A DNA stretch of 64,000 bases from Salvia splendens (GCF_004379255.2 NC_056047.1:20288293-20352292); one strand, 5' to 3'. Counted from the first letter of the stretch, positions 43,867-55,428 are shown. Numbers and translations are program-made. Notes: generated from the letters alone by a model not told the origin.

Positions 43867-44283
43867 ATGTCTTCTTCAAGTACGCAATCGTTCGGTTCAA
43901 GTTTCAATTGGGATTGGCCTCGTCCACCGGTTGTTCTCTGTAGTCACGATGTCGCGGCCGAGCTGGTGACGTCTAGGACGTCGGCTAATCCAGGTCGACG
44001 TTACTATCGGTGTCCATTCTAGAAGGAAGATGATTGCAGATTCTTCCGTTGGTTTGATGCTGGTCTATCGCCAAGCCAAGACACTAACTTTCAACGAATC
44101 AAGCTCGAACGAGACAGGTTTGAAGAACAACTCCGATCCAATAGTATTGTGCATGGTGATCTTGAAGCCAAATTTCGCATGAAAAGTGATGAATGTGAAG
44201 ATCTGAAGGGAAAATTGACCATGAAGACTGAGGAGTGTGCAGGTCTTACTTCAGAACTTTTTAGAACCAAAAAAACGTCATGA
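43867..44283 (+). pseudogene. GRF-type zinc-finger protein of MULE-2, one stop, intronless
   Basis: The frame MSSSSTQSFGSSFNWDWPRP, VVLCSHDVAAELVTSRTSAN, PGRRYYRCPF is interrupted by TAG at 44020-44022, where MULE-1 has TGG (Trp). It then reads KEDDCRFFRWFDAGLSPSQD, a charged helical region with MKSDECEDLKGKLTMKTEEC, and ends at TGA 44281. The zinc ligands and GRRYYRC core are kept. The 74-nt intron present in MULE-1 between WK and EDDC is absent here. The hydrophobic tail of the MULE-1 protein is replaced by a short end (RTKKTS); weakly similar hydrophobic sequence (ILFLCFVIFF-like) follows in a shifted frame. It is about 138 codons long. Confidence 0.8.
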
Positions 44284-45121
44284 ATGCTGAAAATTGTAAT
44301 CTTATTTTTATGCTTTGTAATTTTTTTCTTAATTTAATGGTACCACTTATTTTTTCAAGCAATGAGGGGGAATTTTGGTACTAAAAATTTGAAGTTCCAC
44401 TGTCGAAATCTGAAGAATATGGTTTTTGGAACACTGTCGTATGCATTTCCCGCTTAAAAAGTGTGCACTAAAACTAACACTTTGAAGTTTTTAGTTTATC
44501 ACTTCCGAAGTACGCATCTTCTGTTGAAATACCACCTCGCGTACACATCTCCTCAAACTAAATAACACCCGACGTACAGAACTTTGTGTGATGTAGGTTA
44601 TGGGCACTTGTCATACAGAATACACCAAAGACATACCAAAAGTTCTCAAACAAAACAGGCATTAAGTTTGACAAAAGTATAGTTAAAATACACCATTGTT
44701 TACGAGATACAAAATGCATAGTTAATACAAGATCCCTACCGATCACCGAAGGTTATATCCGAATAATGTTTGACAAAAAGGGTTCGCATTCACCATTGTT
44801 TACGAGACACAAAAAAAACAACACAATTGCCTCCTGTTTTAAGGTTCACAAACTACGCAAGCGCGGGTATTCAATCACGATCCCCTCGACGGCCACAACG
44901 TTGAGGCTGAGTCCTGGTCCGACGAGTGCTAGGCATTGGAGGAAGAGTGTTATTGTCGTACAAATATCACAAAAAATTGTGACTGTTAACTGGATTTTAT
45001 GGAAATTAAAAGTGCAACAAGGGTGTTGAAAACTACCTGGCTTGACCGTGTAGACCGACGAGTGCTGGGACGTGATTCAGTGGGATTGGTCTACAACAAA
45101 CAACCCTGGTCAAATTGAGTT
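44284..45121. other. MULE-2 spacer between the convergent genes
   Basis: It probably holds the 3' ends of both transcripts. No further gene is recognised. Confidence 0.5.
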
Positions 45122-48100
45122 TCAATGCTTATCAAAACGAAAGGTGATGGTGCTCATTACCTTCTGGCTTGACCGCGTAGCCCGACGAGTGTTGTGCCTT
45201 GGAACGGTGGGTGGCTCACTTGGATTACTGGGCTGTGAACTTGAACTCTGTCCAACTTCGGTTCGGGCATCTATACAAGGATCATTAGTGCATGTTCTTC
45301 TGTTATGCCCATCTTGTCCGCACAGACGACACCTGAGTACAAAGGTTCGACGCAAAGACTCAGAACCATTTGCATGCTGACGAACCTGTGGATCTTCACG
45401 CCTTAGTTTTTTTGGTCGTCCACGTTAGCGCTTTGTCTTAGGAGGTGCCAGTTCAAATCCAACTTCTGAGTTCTTCGGCCAATTATCCATCCCGTTGATT
45501 GGGTAGAGGACATTCTCGTACAATAGCGTCATGGTGGACTGCAAATAATAGCGGGAGACATAGTCTGCTACATCCTTACCATTCTTGTTGATTGTAGCGA
45601 TGGCGTGGGTGCATGGGATTCCATTCAGCTGCCACAGTCTGCAAGAACAAGTAAATTCCTGCATGTTCACTACGTACTGACCTGACGGTCCAGAGACTTG
45701 GTAAGAATCTTCTCCGTTCCATGTGGGTCTCCATGAAGAAGCCATCGCCAAATACTTATCAACAATCTCTTTGATAACAGGCGGCAGGGCATGAGCGTAC
45801 GTCTTGATCCACTGGCCTCTAATCTGTATCCTCTCCATTTGACTTGTCATGATCTCCTCCAACATGGTGACAATGGCCAACTCACGAGCAATTGCTATCT
45901 TCGAATTAAAGGTCTAGCATATATTGTTGAGGATAACATCACAACAAACATGCGGAGAGAAATAAGCCTTCACCCATTTTTCCTTGGGAGCTACGCCGAG
46001 TAGGTATTGATGTGCTTGTGGATATATAATCCGCAGTGCATTCATCCGCTCAACATACTCTTCCTGGGTTGTACTCGACGCAAGCTCCCACAACATCTCC
46101 TTAAAATTCTCTCCGATGAAACGCTTCTTGAAGTTGTTGTATATGTGCTGCACACAGAAGCGATGCTCGCTCTGTGGAAAATCCTCAAGGATTACCTTTG
46201 CAAGACCCTATTAAATTCACCACAAATTGTTACATGTACACAACCACTGACACAGAATACAACAATATTATAATCACACTCAGAATACAACAATATTTAA
46301 AAAATCACAAGTGAAGTATTTTAAAAAAAATCACAAACAACGTATACACCTTTTAATGAAATCACATTACACATACCTTTTGCTGGTCAGACATGAAGAC
46401 AAATCTGGGGGCATTTTCATGTATGAGGAGGTCCTCTGCCAGATAGCCTAGAAACCATTTCCACTGTTCGTAGCTTTCGGCCTCAGTCACCGCCCATGCA
46501 ATAGGCCACCAACCATTATTTGGATCAATTCCAATGGTCGTCATAAGTTGGTCTCTGTACATACCACGCAAGAAACATGCATCCAAGAAGATAATCGAAC
46601 GACAAAAACGCATCCAACCCTTTTTCAAGGGCCCGAGACAAGTATAAAACCTCAAGAATCTCGGGCCCACAACTTCAGGATCCCTTGATCAGCCAGCGGC
46701 TTGCAAGATCTGGAAACGACCTGAAGTTGTCGTTATGTATGTGCACACTAGAGTCAGCGTGTGTCCGTTCCAGTTCAGCTTTGTAATCGAAAAGTCTGCG
46801 ATACTGGAGCCCCGCCTTGTCAAAAATACCTTCCAATGCACTGTCTCTTGCTCGGTATGCCTTCATCCTGCCAACTTGGAGTCCGAACTCCTCTTCCACA
46901 CACTGCCTTATGGCTGCCAATGGGATATGGGGATTCGCTTTTATCTTCTCCATGTATCGCTCAGCTAGCCATTTTGACGTCAGTCATCTCTGATCCAACA
47001 CTTGAGAACATGTGTGTGCATGGTCTCTCTGCATATTCAGTACAACAAAATCGGTATCGTTGTGGGATTCGACCCGTCTTGCATATACATACCATTCACA
47101 AGACTTTCCTCTACAAATAGCACGAAGTTTTTTGCCATCATTATTCTTCACATGTACCGGGCGTCTCATCATTATTGCGTACTGTCGAATAACCTTGAAA
47201 AAAAAATTCTCTATCCTTTAAAAAATCACCAGGCTTCCAATTTGGTAAATCATTTGGCAGCTTGAATGGGGTGTACTTGATACCCATTCTACTTAAACCT
47301 TCCAAATCCTCTAGGTCCTCGAGATCTTGCAGCTCATCGACCGTCTCTTGCTCGAACAGAGGGTTTGAGTCTGCCGAGTTCCTTTTCTCAACAACAGGGG
47401 AGTACTTTCGCCTTTTCTTGGACCCGCCGCTGCCTTGGCCAGACCCTTCTACTTCGCCCGATGGCTCCTCAATCCCGTCTAGTCCCGCCACCTCCTCCGA
47501 CTGTTGTTCCCGACGTAACGACTCGTAATACGAGGTAAACATTTGTTCATCACGACACATTTTGGCCAACGAGATAAAGTGGCCGACATCATCCCTATCA
47601 TACCAGCCAATCATTAAAGGCTCCTTACGTTGCCCTTCAAACTGAGACCGTTGCTTCCTCTTCGGTCTAGGCTTTTGCCTTGGCACATTCGGTGTGGCTT
47701 CTTCAATCTCTTCAATAATGACTCCTGGGGGTTTAGACGCCTTGAAACTAAGAAGCTCTTGCACTTCTTCCTTCATTTTTTTTTCAATATGGCTTGAGCC
47801 CGGGTTATCTCCACAACGTAGATGTGAACTAACCACATCTAACTTTGTCGTTGTAGACGCTACTTTGAGGAAATCCTTCAGATGTGTTTCCTCAACAATG
47901 GGCAACAACGGGCCTCCGATCTGCGCAGTCATGGCCGTACTTTGGATCACAGTAGTAGAACTCACATATCATCTTCCTATCATACTTCAACCTTAATACC
48001 ATGCTCGATAGGTCTATAAGCTGGAATTTGTCTATGTTACAGAAATCGGAGTATGTCAAATGCCCACCAACATACTTTTTCGCATCATTCGTAGAGAAGA

Positions 48101-48533
48101 ATGAACCTCCGTGATGGAAAGCAACTGAAAACTTTCCATGTGCATCCCCTATGAAGGAAGACAATAAACGCACATATAAAACTCAAACCAAACAGTAAAC
48201 CAAAATTCACAACAAAATCAATTTATGGAGCCTCAATCACAAAATCAATATCCGACTGATCAAATATATATTCACAAAAAATCAATTTCGTACACCCTAA
48301 ATCACAAACCGAGGATTAAAGGTTAACTTACTATATTCATCCTCTGGGATGAAAAAATCGAGGGCAGGATCTCGGATATCCCACGTTTCTTCTTCCACAT
48401 CAATGACCACAGGTGCAAGTCTCGGGGGTGGTCGGTGTGGTGGCGATCGCGGGGGTATTGGTTCCCTTTTACGGCAAGAGTTTCGTGATGTGGAAGCACC
48501 TGAGGACCCAGCTCGCTTTCTTTTAGGAGCCAT
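45122..48533 (-). pseudogene. MULE transposase of MULE-2, many lesions
   Basis: The minus-strand reading starts MAPKRKRAGSSGASTSRN at 48533. It continues, after an intron, with a PB1-like N-terminal domain (FSVAFHHGGSFFS, YVGGHLTYSDFC), then an acidic linker (ELQDLEDLEDLEGLSRMGIK), the WRKY/GCM1-like DNA-binding part (GKSCEWYVYARR, RDHAHTCSQV), the MULE domain (FLDACFLRGMYRDQLMTTIG, FMSDQQK), the intron at about 46200-46370, HIYNNFKKRFIGENFKE, the SWIM finger (FTCSCRLWQLNGIPCTHA) and a CCHC knuckle (CRLCGQDGHNRRTC). Frameshifts occur near 47150-47170, 46975 and 46670, with stops near 45900 and 45425. It supplies the N-terminal half that MULE-1 lacks. Confidence 0.85.
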
Positions 48534-48856
48534 TCATGCAATGGAGAGCAGGGAGAATGAAGAAATGAAAACAATGGTTTGTAGTTTTAAGGCGGTAAAC
48601 TCCCCTTTTTGTTATAACTTTAGGCGGGAGTCAAAATAAGCCGGAAATAATGCTGAATAGAGCCGGAAACTTTATGCAATTTTTGAAACTTGTTTTGTTA
48701 AATCACGTAGGAAGTCTTCAGCACGTGTTGCAACTGTATGGGTAGTCCACTGAACAGCCGCTGACGCCCCTGACGGCTGACGTGCGCTGTCACATCACGC
48801 CATGTCGTCGCAGACATCATTGCAGAGCCGCCACTGCAGATTAATTGCGCTTTGAC

Positions 48857-49009
48857 TGAAATGCCCTTTTAGGGCTGAAGGGTATTTTCGTCTGAAAAAA
48901 ACCTCATTCGTGATTAGTTTGAAGGTTAGGCACTTGTGAGGATATTTTTTTGTTAGGGGTCTAGAGTGAAAGAAATGGAAACGTCAGGGACTTTTTATGT
49001 AGTTCACTC
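48857..49009 (-). repeat. MULE-2 right TIR
   Basis: Inverted partner of the left TIR; the outermost bases are GTTCACTC followed by the target copy TAATTTTTA. Confidence 0.85.
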
Positions 49010-49018
49010 TAATTTTTA

Positions 49019-49360
49019 TAATAATTATTCAATGCAAGAATGTTAGTAGTACAATTAATGAAAAACGAGCAATATATATATTACCAGGGAGATAATCGAA
49101 GTAAAACTAATCTTGAATGTATAACTAGAGAACATGAATTTAGTTCATGCAATAACGATTTTAATTCACTACATAAGAACAATATAGTTCACTACTATAA
49201 TTTATAGTGAAGTATTTATTTCGTGAATTATTTAGTTTATACATTATAATTTCTAGTAATTTAATTTGTGAAATATATAACTCATAATGGTGTTTTAATT
49301 CTTACTAAGAACATCATAATTATGTTCTTTATTTTCATAGTAGTTAATTAATCCTTTTTT
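49019..49360. other. Intergenic, AT-rich
   Basis: No gene recognised. Repeated agttcac-like words at 49140-49260 have no clear structure. Confidence 0.4.
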
Positions 49361-49369
49361 TTGGTAAAG

Positions 49370-49625
49370 AAATCAGGCTAAGCCTGAGTTGAAAAAAAAC
49401 TAACGACAATATGAAATGTCTAATCTATCATGAAGGAGCCAAATATTAAGACTTGGTGGTAGTTGATCCAAAAGCATGCACCCACCGGGCAAAGCTGTAG
49501 GCATGGTGTGATAAGAAGTTCGCTGCAAAATTCCCCTCACGATGCACATGGCGCACCAAACTCTGAAATTAATTTACAAATCTTTCCCACCGCAGTCTTG
49601 CAACTAATAGACATCTTAAACTTTC
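49370..49625 (-). pseudogene. LINE RNase H C-terminal fragment
   Basis: The minus strand reads SLVRHVHREGNFAANFLSHH, then YSFARWVHAF, ending in TAA. HxxREGNxxADxLA is the last conserved block of the RNase H domain in plant LINEs. A stop lies shortly upstream (VN-stop-FQS). A T-rich run at about 49352-49360 may be the poly(A) remnant. Confidence 0.55.
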
Positions 49626-49971
49626 CCAGTATTCTAGCAACCGCTACAAAGTTATTGCTTTTTAATTTCAAAGTGACTTAACATATCGCAAATTTCCTTT
49701 TTTTTGGCAAAATTTTTCAAAATTTTAACAATTTTTTTTTTTTAAAAAAATCAAACATCTAATAGGAGTATATAATAAAACAAACAGTTTTAATGGATTG
49801 GAGTATGAAAGAAAAAAATTGGGAAAAAATATGCCCAAAAAATGGTTTTTGTAAATAAATATCCTACTTATATGAATTAAAGAGAAAATATTACCCATAA
49901 GTAAACAAAATTCAGCAGCAAAGAATCGTAAAGCGGCGCGGAGATAAATCGGCGGCCAAATCGCCCCTAAA

Positions 49972-50450
49972 ATGGAGACGAAAAAGCTGAGTTCTTTGAT
50001 TTGCAATGGTCCTAGAATTAGTTGCGTCTCAAATTCTGGCTTGAAAATATCAATTGGTGTATTATGCACTGTTGGAACAGTCTTCGCCGCAAGATTTAGT
50101 AGATATTTCGATTTCAGAATCTCATATGAAGATGCAGATTCTACTGGTGTTTGGGTTGTTCCCGGATTGCAGAATCTCGGCAACAATTGTTTCTTGAATG
50201 TTGTTTTGCAGGTAAAAACGACTGATCCTTTTAATGTTGATTTGGGGCTGAGCTCGATTCTAGGTTTTGTGTTGATGCGATTTTTTATATGATATGTTAC
50301 ATGCTTGCGTGTATGAGTTGTGAACTCTTTCAGAGAGAGAGAGAGAGAGAGGTTGTTTTGTATGTAAAAATCGAATCCTGATTGTTGTGATTATGTGTGA
50401 ATGTGAGCCCTTTTTGAGCAATGTAATGTTCAATTCTGCAGTTGGATGTA

Positions 50451-50490
<40 letters not shown>

Positions 50491-52993
50491 TGAAGTTGTT
50501 TTGATTGTAAAAATTGGATGTTCAATGTTGTTCTTGTGGTCTGACCATGCTATTTGTTAGTGTGTGTGAACGCTAGCTCTTTTCGAGATTTCTGATCTAA
50601 TTTGGTGGTAATGTTCAGTTCTGATGTTTGATTATGCTGATTCTCCTGTTTTCGAACGTGTGCTTGTGTGTGTCTAATGTTCGAATCTTCGATCTTCTTG
50701 TGGTCTGACCCTGCTTGAGTGTGGCCGTGAGCTCTTTTGCTCTTTAGAGCTATGTAATGATTATGTTGGGTGACTGTGGCTTCAGGCATTGTCGAGCTGT
50801 GTTAGCTTCCAGAAATATCTGTGGGAGATGATGGAAGAATACGGCTCGTTATCAGTTGAAGAAGTAGATGATAATTGTGGTGGTGAAAATCTTCCTCTTT
50901 TTAGTTCGTTAGCTTCACTACTGGAAGGTCAGTCTATCTTGTCTATGCTCTAAAAATATGAAAACTGATTGAGAAGATCCCTTGTTACGTTTCTGATTGT
51001 TCTTTAACAATCTTGATTTTTTCCCAAGTTAAATTGAGCTCATACCCTTTGTCAAAAAGATGATCTTCACTATCTTGATGCCCTCAATTGCATATTATTT
51101 GTCCAGTTGTTTGTTGGTATATTACATTAAGTGGCGTTATGTATTGCAGAGTTATGTTGTGTTAGGCACCAAAAAACTGTACTCAACCCTCGGAAATTGA
51201 TGGCTTCGATGGATCATTACATTCCAAAGTTCAATCTATCCAGGCAGCAGGTACTTGTTTCATTAGCACCATCCATCTCTATGAAGTTCATAAACATTAC
51301 AATTCTAAATCTAGCTTGATTTTAGGATGCCGAGGAAGCATTTTCCCATCTCTTGTCTTCGCTGAGAGAAGAAATATACGAGCATTTTATCCCCACAACA
51401 AGTTCCTTAGCTGATTTGCCTTCACTTCCTAACGGTAGGATTCTTACCATAAAGACCAGCAAAGATGAGATTGAGTTACAAAGATGGAGCCGTAGTTTTC
51501 TCAAGCCCTTTGATGGAATCCTCGGCAGCATCTTAGTTTGCCAGAGCTGTTCGTTTCAGGTTGAATGGTAAAATTTGCTAGTCATCAAGGTCCAAACTTC
51601 ATCATAGATTACATAATTTCATGCCTTATGTATATTCGTTTTTCACTTCTACAGATCTCTCTCGACTTTCAGCATTTTCATAGCTTGCACCTTTCGCCTC
51701 CTGTGAGCAGTGATGGTACAATTGTATGTTTGTACATTTTTCTCAGTCATTCGCGCTTTTTATATTTGCATCCACCACCATGCTTATTTTCTTCGCTGTG
51801 AAAATTTTAGATGGCTGGATGCACATTGGAGGACTGCCTAAAGCGATACTTTGTAGCTGAACATATTGAGAATTATTACTGCAGCAACTGTTGGCATAAG
51901 GCTGCAATCGAATACGTGTCTATTTTCAAAGATAAGGTAGACTACCTCGACACCAAATCATTGTTGTTCGAGTTTGGAATTTTACTATTAATATCGGTAT
52001 ACTTTCTTGCAGGCGGATATTGAAAAACTAGGAAGCTGTAATCGAGGCGAATCTTGTCAATGCCGAACACTATCTTCTCTCGAATCACTTCCTTGGTCGA
52101 ATAGGTTCTCTCGTACGCTCAAGCAACTGAGTATTGCATGGAGCCCTAAAGTATGTACCACAAAACAAAGAACAATCTGCAGCATTTTTGTCGAAACATA
52201 CTTGATTTTCGTATCTTGTTAACTTGCAGATTTTGTGCATTCATTTCCAACGAGCTTCATATAATGTTCTTGGACAATCGACGAAACTTCGAGTAATCTA
52301 ACTCGAACCCCACTAGTCCTATTTGATTTTCTGTAATTTGCATCGTTTCCTTAGCTTCCTTGTCTTTTTTTTCGTGATTCGGGTGATATGTTCAATTTAA
52401 AGGGACATGTCTCGTTCCCATCGGTCCTCGATCTATCTTTGTTCACCAACACTGGAGTCGGGATCAAAGCCATGGAAGAAGCAAGTTCGTCATTCAGGCC
52501 GTCGAGCCAGCGAATATTGGCCTTCCCTCACTTCATGTACCAAACAACGCCACCTGATCCGGGAACAAGCATTGCAGTTGAAAACGACCCTCATTTAGAA
52601 GCTTCGGGCACCAGCTCCCCCGATTCTAGTAATCGAGCTGATGGCAACGTGAGCTTCTCATCCTCGTTGCCTTGCCATTCCCCCTTCGGTTTCGCTTTCC
52701 CGACTAATGAGTGCTTGCTACTGCAGGTGGAAGCTGCGGCCCCACCAACGAGGCTGGCACGAAGCCCGGATTACCGGCTCGTCTCCGTCGTGGAGCACTT
52801 TGGAAGCAGCGGCGGTGGGCACTACACAGTTTACAGGAAAGTGAGGGGTAAGATAGGTGATGATGGAGAGGATAGTGCTGAAATTCAGCAATGGTTTTGT
52901 ATCTCAGATTCTCAGGTGGATAGTGTTTTAGAGAGAGAAGTGATGGATGCAAATGCCAGCATGCTTTTTTATGAGAAATTAGAGAATTTTTGA
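49972..52993 (+). CDS. UBP27: Ubiquitin carboxyl-terminal hydrolase 27 (mitochondrial USP)
   Basis: The exons are 49972-50211, 50786-50927, 51150-51250, 51326-51559, 51655-51723, 51811-51936, 52013-52150, 52230-52292 and 52403-52993, all with GT-AG junctions, giving 567 aa. A 78-nt segment at 52649-52726 has GTGAGC and CTGCAG borders and is probably a further intron, which would give 541 aa. The N-terminus has a membrane helix at about residues 25-43 (ISIGVLCTVGTVFAARF), as in Arabidopsis UBP27, which sits in the outer mitochondrial membrane. The Cys box is GLQNLGNNCFLNVVLQ with Cys73. Later blocks are QQDAEEAFSHLLSSLREEIY, FDGILGSILVCQSC, ENYYCSNCWHKAA (zinc-binding Cys) and the His box VVEHFGSSGGGHYTVYRK. 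USPs cleave ubiquitin from proteins. No lesion is seen. Confidence 0.93.
50330..50352 (+). repeat. (GA)n microsatellite in UBP27 intron 1
   Basis: A cagagagagagagagagagagg run; a second (TG)n(AG)n tract is at about 50452-50489 in the same intron. Confidence 0.9.
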
Positions 52994-53210
52994 GCTACAT
53001 ATAACTTTTTTTTAATTAATTTTTTTAGTGTTAGGCATATAGATCATTCTCCAATTAAAGGTGCCTCTGCAATGAATTGGTGACTTAATTGTTATGACTT
53101 ATGGGGATGGCATTTATCCTTAAATTATTTTCAGTTTTCCATATTGAGACTAATAATTTTGTTTTATTTGAATTTTATATCTATATATGTATCACATATA
53201 ACTGGCCTTA

Positions 53211-53798
53211 GTGCATCATTAACCCTGGTCCGGTTTCAGGCCTCAAGTCTCATCCACGTCATCATTCCTCTACAGTTGCGGCCCAGGTCCCGACTGCTCT
53301 AACCCTGCAGGCCACAACCCGGGCCGCAACTAATAAATGACACTATTCACAACTTCGACCTATTTTACGTGTAAAAATTGAAAACGTTGAACAATTATAA
53401 GACGAGAAATTCATTCTTAATTCAAAAATAATAAATTATAAACTAAAAAACTAAAAATTATAATATAAAAAAATGCAAAAAAAATAAAAATTAGAAAATT
53501 GATGTCGCCCCTCTCCCTCTTCTTCCTCTCCCCCTCCCTCTTCTTCCTCTTCCGAACTGTAAAAATTCAGAAATTAGTGAACAGTAGCGGCCCGAACCCC
53601 CTCCAACCGGAAGCTCCATCGTCCGCCAGGCCGGACCCGGGGACCGGCCTGGGCCGAAACTCCGTCGCCTCCAACGCGCGTCTCTGGACGGGACTCGCGA
53701 TTTGCGGCCCGGCCCCTTGCGTTAACGATGCCCTTATGCCGCGCGTCTCGGGACGGGACTCGCGATTTGCGGCCCGGCCCCTTGCGTTAACGATGCCC
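53211..53798. mobile_element. GC-rich Harbinger-like MITE with duplicated right end
   Basis: The left end GTGCATCATTAACCC faces GCGTTAACGATGCCC, flanked by TTA (53208-53210 and 53734-53736). A 65-bp duplication repeats the right end, so a second terminus and TTA follow at 53798-53801. The inside is very GC-rich (ggcccggcccc) with an AT-rich core. No protein is encoded. Confidence 0.75.
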
Positions 53799-53801
53799 TT
53801 A

Positions 53802-54456
53802 TTGGGCCGCCCAATCCTGAGAGTATTATCGAGTATCATTTGAGGGTTCTTAATTTCGTCTTGTATCGGTTAATTGAACAAAAATAAATGTTGACATTTG
53901 ATATGGTTTTGAATTTTCAGTATAATATTTGTAATAATAGCTGCATTCAACTTTATAGCAATTTAGAATCTTTCCATTTTAAACGTTTGGCATCCTAACA
54001 AGTAGCTACTTCACATAGAGTAAATATTATGTCTTGTATGTTTAGATCATTGAATATTAGTATCTTTTTTAGAGAAGCAAATAGAGTAAAAAATGGAACA
54101 TGGATTCCGGTGTTATTCCAAAGCTAAAAAATCCAATGATTTTCAAGAACGAATTGAACAATAGAGTCCAGTTTTTTCATGGAGTTTCAATTCATTTTAT
54201 TATAAATGATATATTATAGGTCTCACATTCTACTAACTCATTTTTATTTACCTGAAATAAAATGATGCATCTCAATTCATTTTTATTATAAATGACATAT
54301 TATAGGTCTCACATTCCACTAATTCATTTTTATTTACCTAAAATGAAATGCTGCGGGACAATTTGTGAGGGAGAGTAGGCTACTTTCCAAGTTAGCATTT
54401 TTTTAAAAAAAATTTAAATCAAAATTTTCTCTCCTCTCGTAAAGGCTGTTTAATTC
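53802..54456. other. Intergenic with a roughly 90-bp tandem duplication
   Basis: At about 54185-54355 the block tcaattcattt-tattataaatga, ata-ttataggtctcacatt, c-actaa-tcatttttattta occurs twice in succession. It resembles Stowaway MITE arms. No gene. Confidence 0.6.
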
Positions 54457-54539
54457 TAAGGACGTGTTCACTACTTTAGAGATAGACAGTTTATGCTTCA
54501 TTTATGGTCATATTTGGGTGTTCACTAGTCTTGATATAA

Positions 54540-55428
54540 ATGAGGATGGCCCTGCATTTTATTAAGGCCCGCACTGTTCTCTCCGTAAATAAGGCAATAG
54601 CATTTATTGACAAAATGGTGCTAATTGAAATGTCATCGAAAACCGCATCAGGAATTGGATGGCAAAAGTCGAATGTGGCCCCGAGGTGCTCAGTTTTCAC
54701 CCCTAATTTGAAATCACTTCTTCAATTTGTGAGGAAGACCGAAGCCCCAACGCTCTACAACGGCGGCGATAACTGGGTAGTTCGCAGCCATCGACGGAGG
54801 CGGAATTAAGGTCGGTGTTCTCGCAAATCGTCGAAGCTAGATCCCCGATTCGTGCTTCAGAGTCGAATTCGAGTTTATTGTTGACCCGCTGCCATTTTAC
54901 TCAAGGAAAATTGATCATCATACTTCTCGACAACGCTGCTTCAGGTTAATTTTTGCTGCAATAAACAGGCCCCTAACTTAGACGAAGATACGGGCTCCAA
55001 GTGTTGTATTGATTATGTGTTTCGTCGCAGGGAACGACGGCTGTACCAGGCGTGAAATTACCCATCCAAGACGAATTTAGGATCTGCAAGCTCTACTCCA
55101 GCCTCCACAAGTAAGTCGTCGGTTCTCCATCTACTCCATATCCTGTGTTGTGTTCTAAAAAATTTTGGATTTGTGAAGCTGTGTGTGATGTGATACAGAG
55201 TGTATATGTCTGTAAATTCTTAGCATTTGGATGTCATATGTTGTGCTTAAATTTGTGCCGTGATATCGTTTATAATGCCTATTTGCTCTAGAGCTACTTT
55301 ATCATTGAGCACGTATCTGTATTGTTTTGTAATTTGCTGTAGAGCTACTTTATCATTGAGCACGTATCTGTTAAGTCATTTTGCCAGTGCAATTGTAGAG
55401 GTATCCACACAATTTCTGCAATTAAGGA
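54540..55428 (+). other. Harbinger leader region with exon-like segments
   Basis: No certain gene. The segments ending GACAACGCTGCTTCAG (before gttaat) and running from GGAACGACGGCTGTACC to CTCCAGCCTCCACAA (before gtaagt) have good splice borders and no stop in one frame, so they may be 5'UTR exons of the transposase gene or captured sequence. A 48-bp direct repeat (agagctactttatcattgag, cacgtatctgt) is at 55289-55370. Confidence 0.35.

Larger units (their letters stand above)
43094..49009. mobile_element. MULE-2: complete Mutator-like element with 9-bp TSD
   Basis: Long terminal inverted repeats of about 155-163 bp (43094-43256 and 48857-49009) begin GAGTGAAC and share ctgacgttt-c-atttctttt, ctagacccctaa, cacaagtgcctaac and aagggcatttcag. 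The 9-bp duplication TAATTTTTA flanks it (43085-43093 and 49010-49018). Contents: a plus-strand GRF zinc-finger gene near the left end and a minus-strand SWIM/MULE transposase reading inward from the right end. Both genes are disabled in this copy, but the ends are intact, so it could still be mobilised by another copy. Confidence 0.93.

Noticed and set aside
54777..54842. IDGGGIK resembling the patatin anion-hole motif
   Set aside because: A stop follows within a few codons and no other patatin block is present.
55060..55110. QDEFRICKLY resembling the end of a NAC domain
   Set aside because: Too short, and the preceding NAC blocks are absent.
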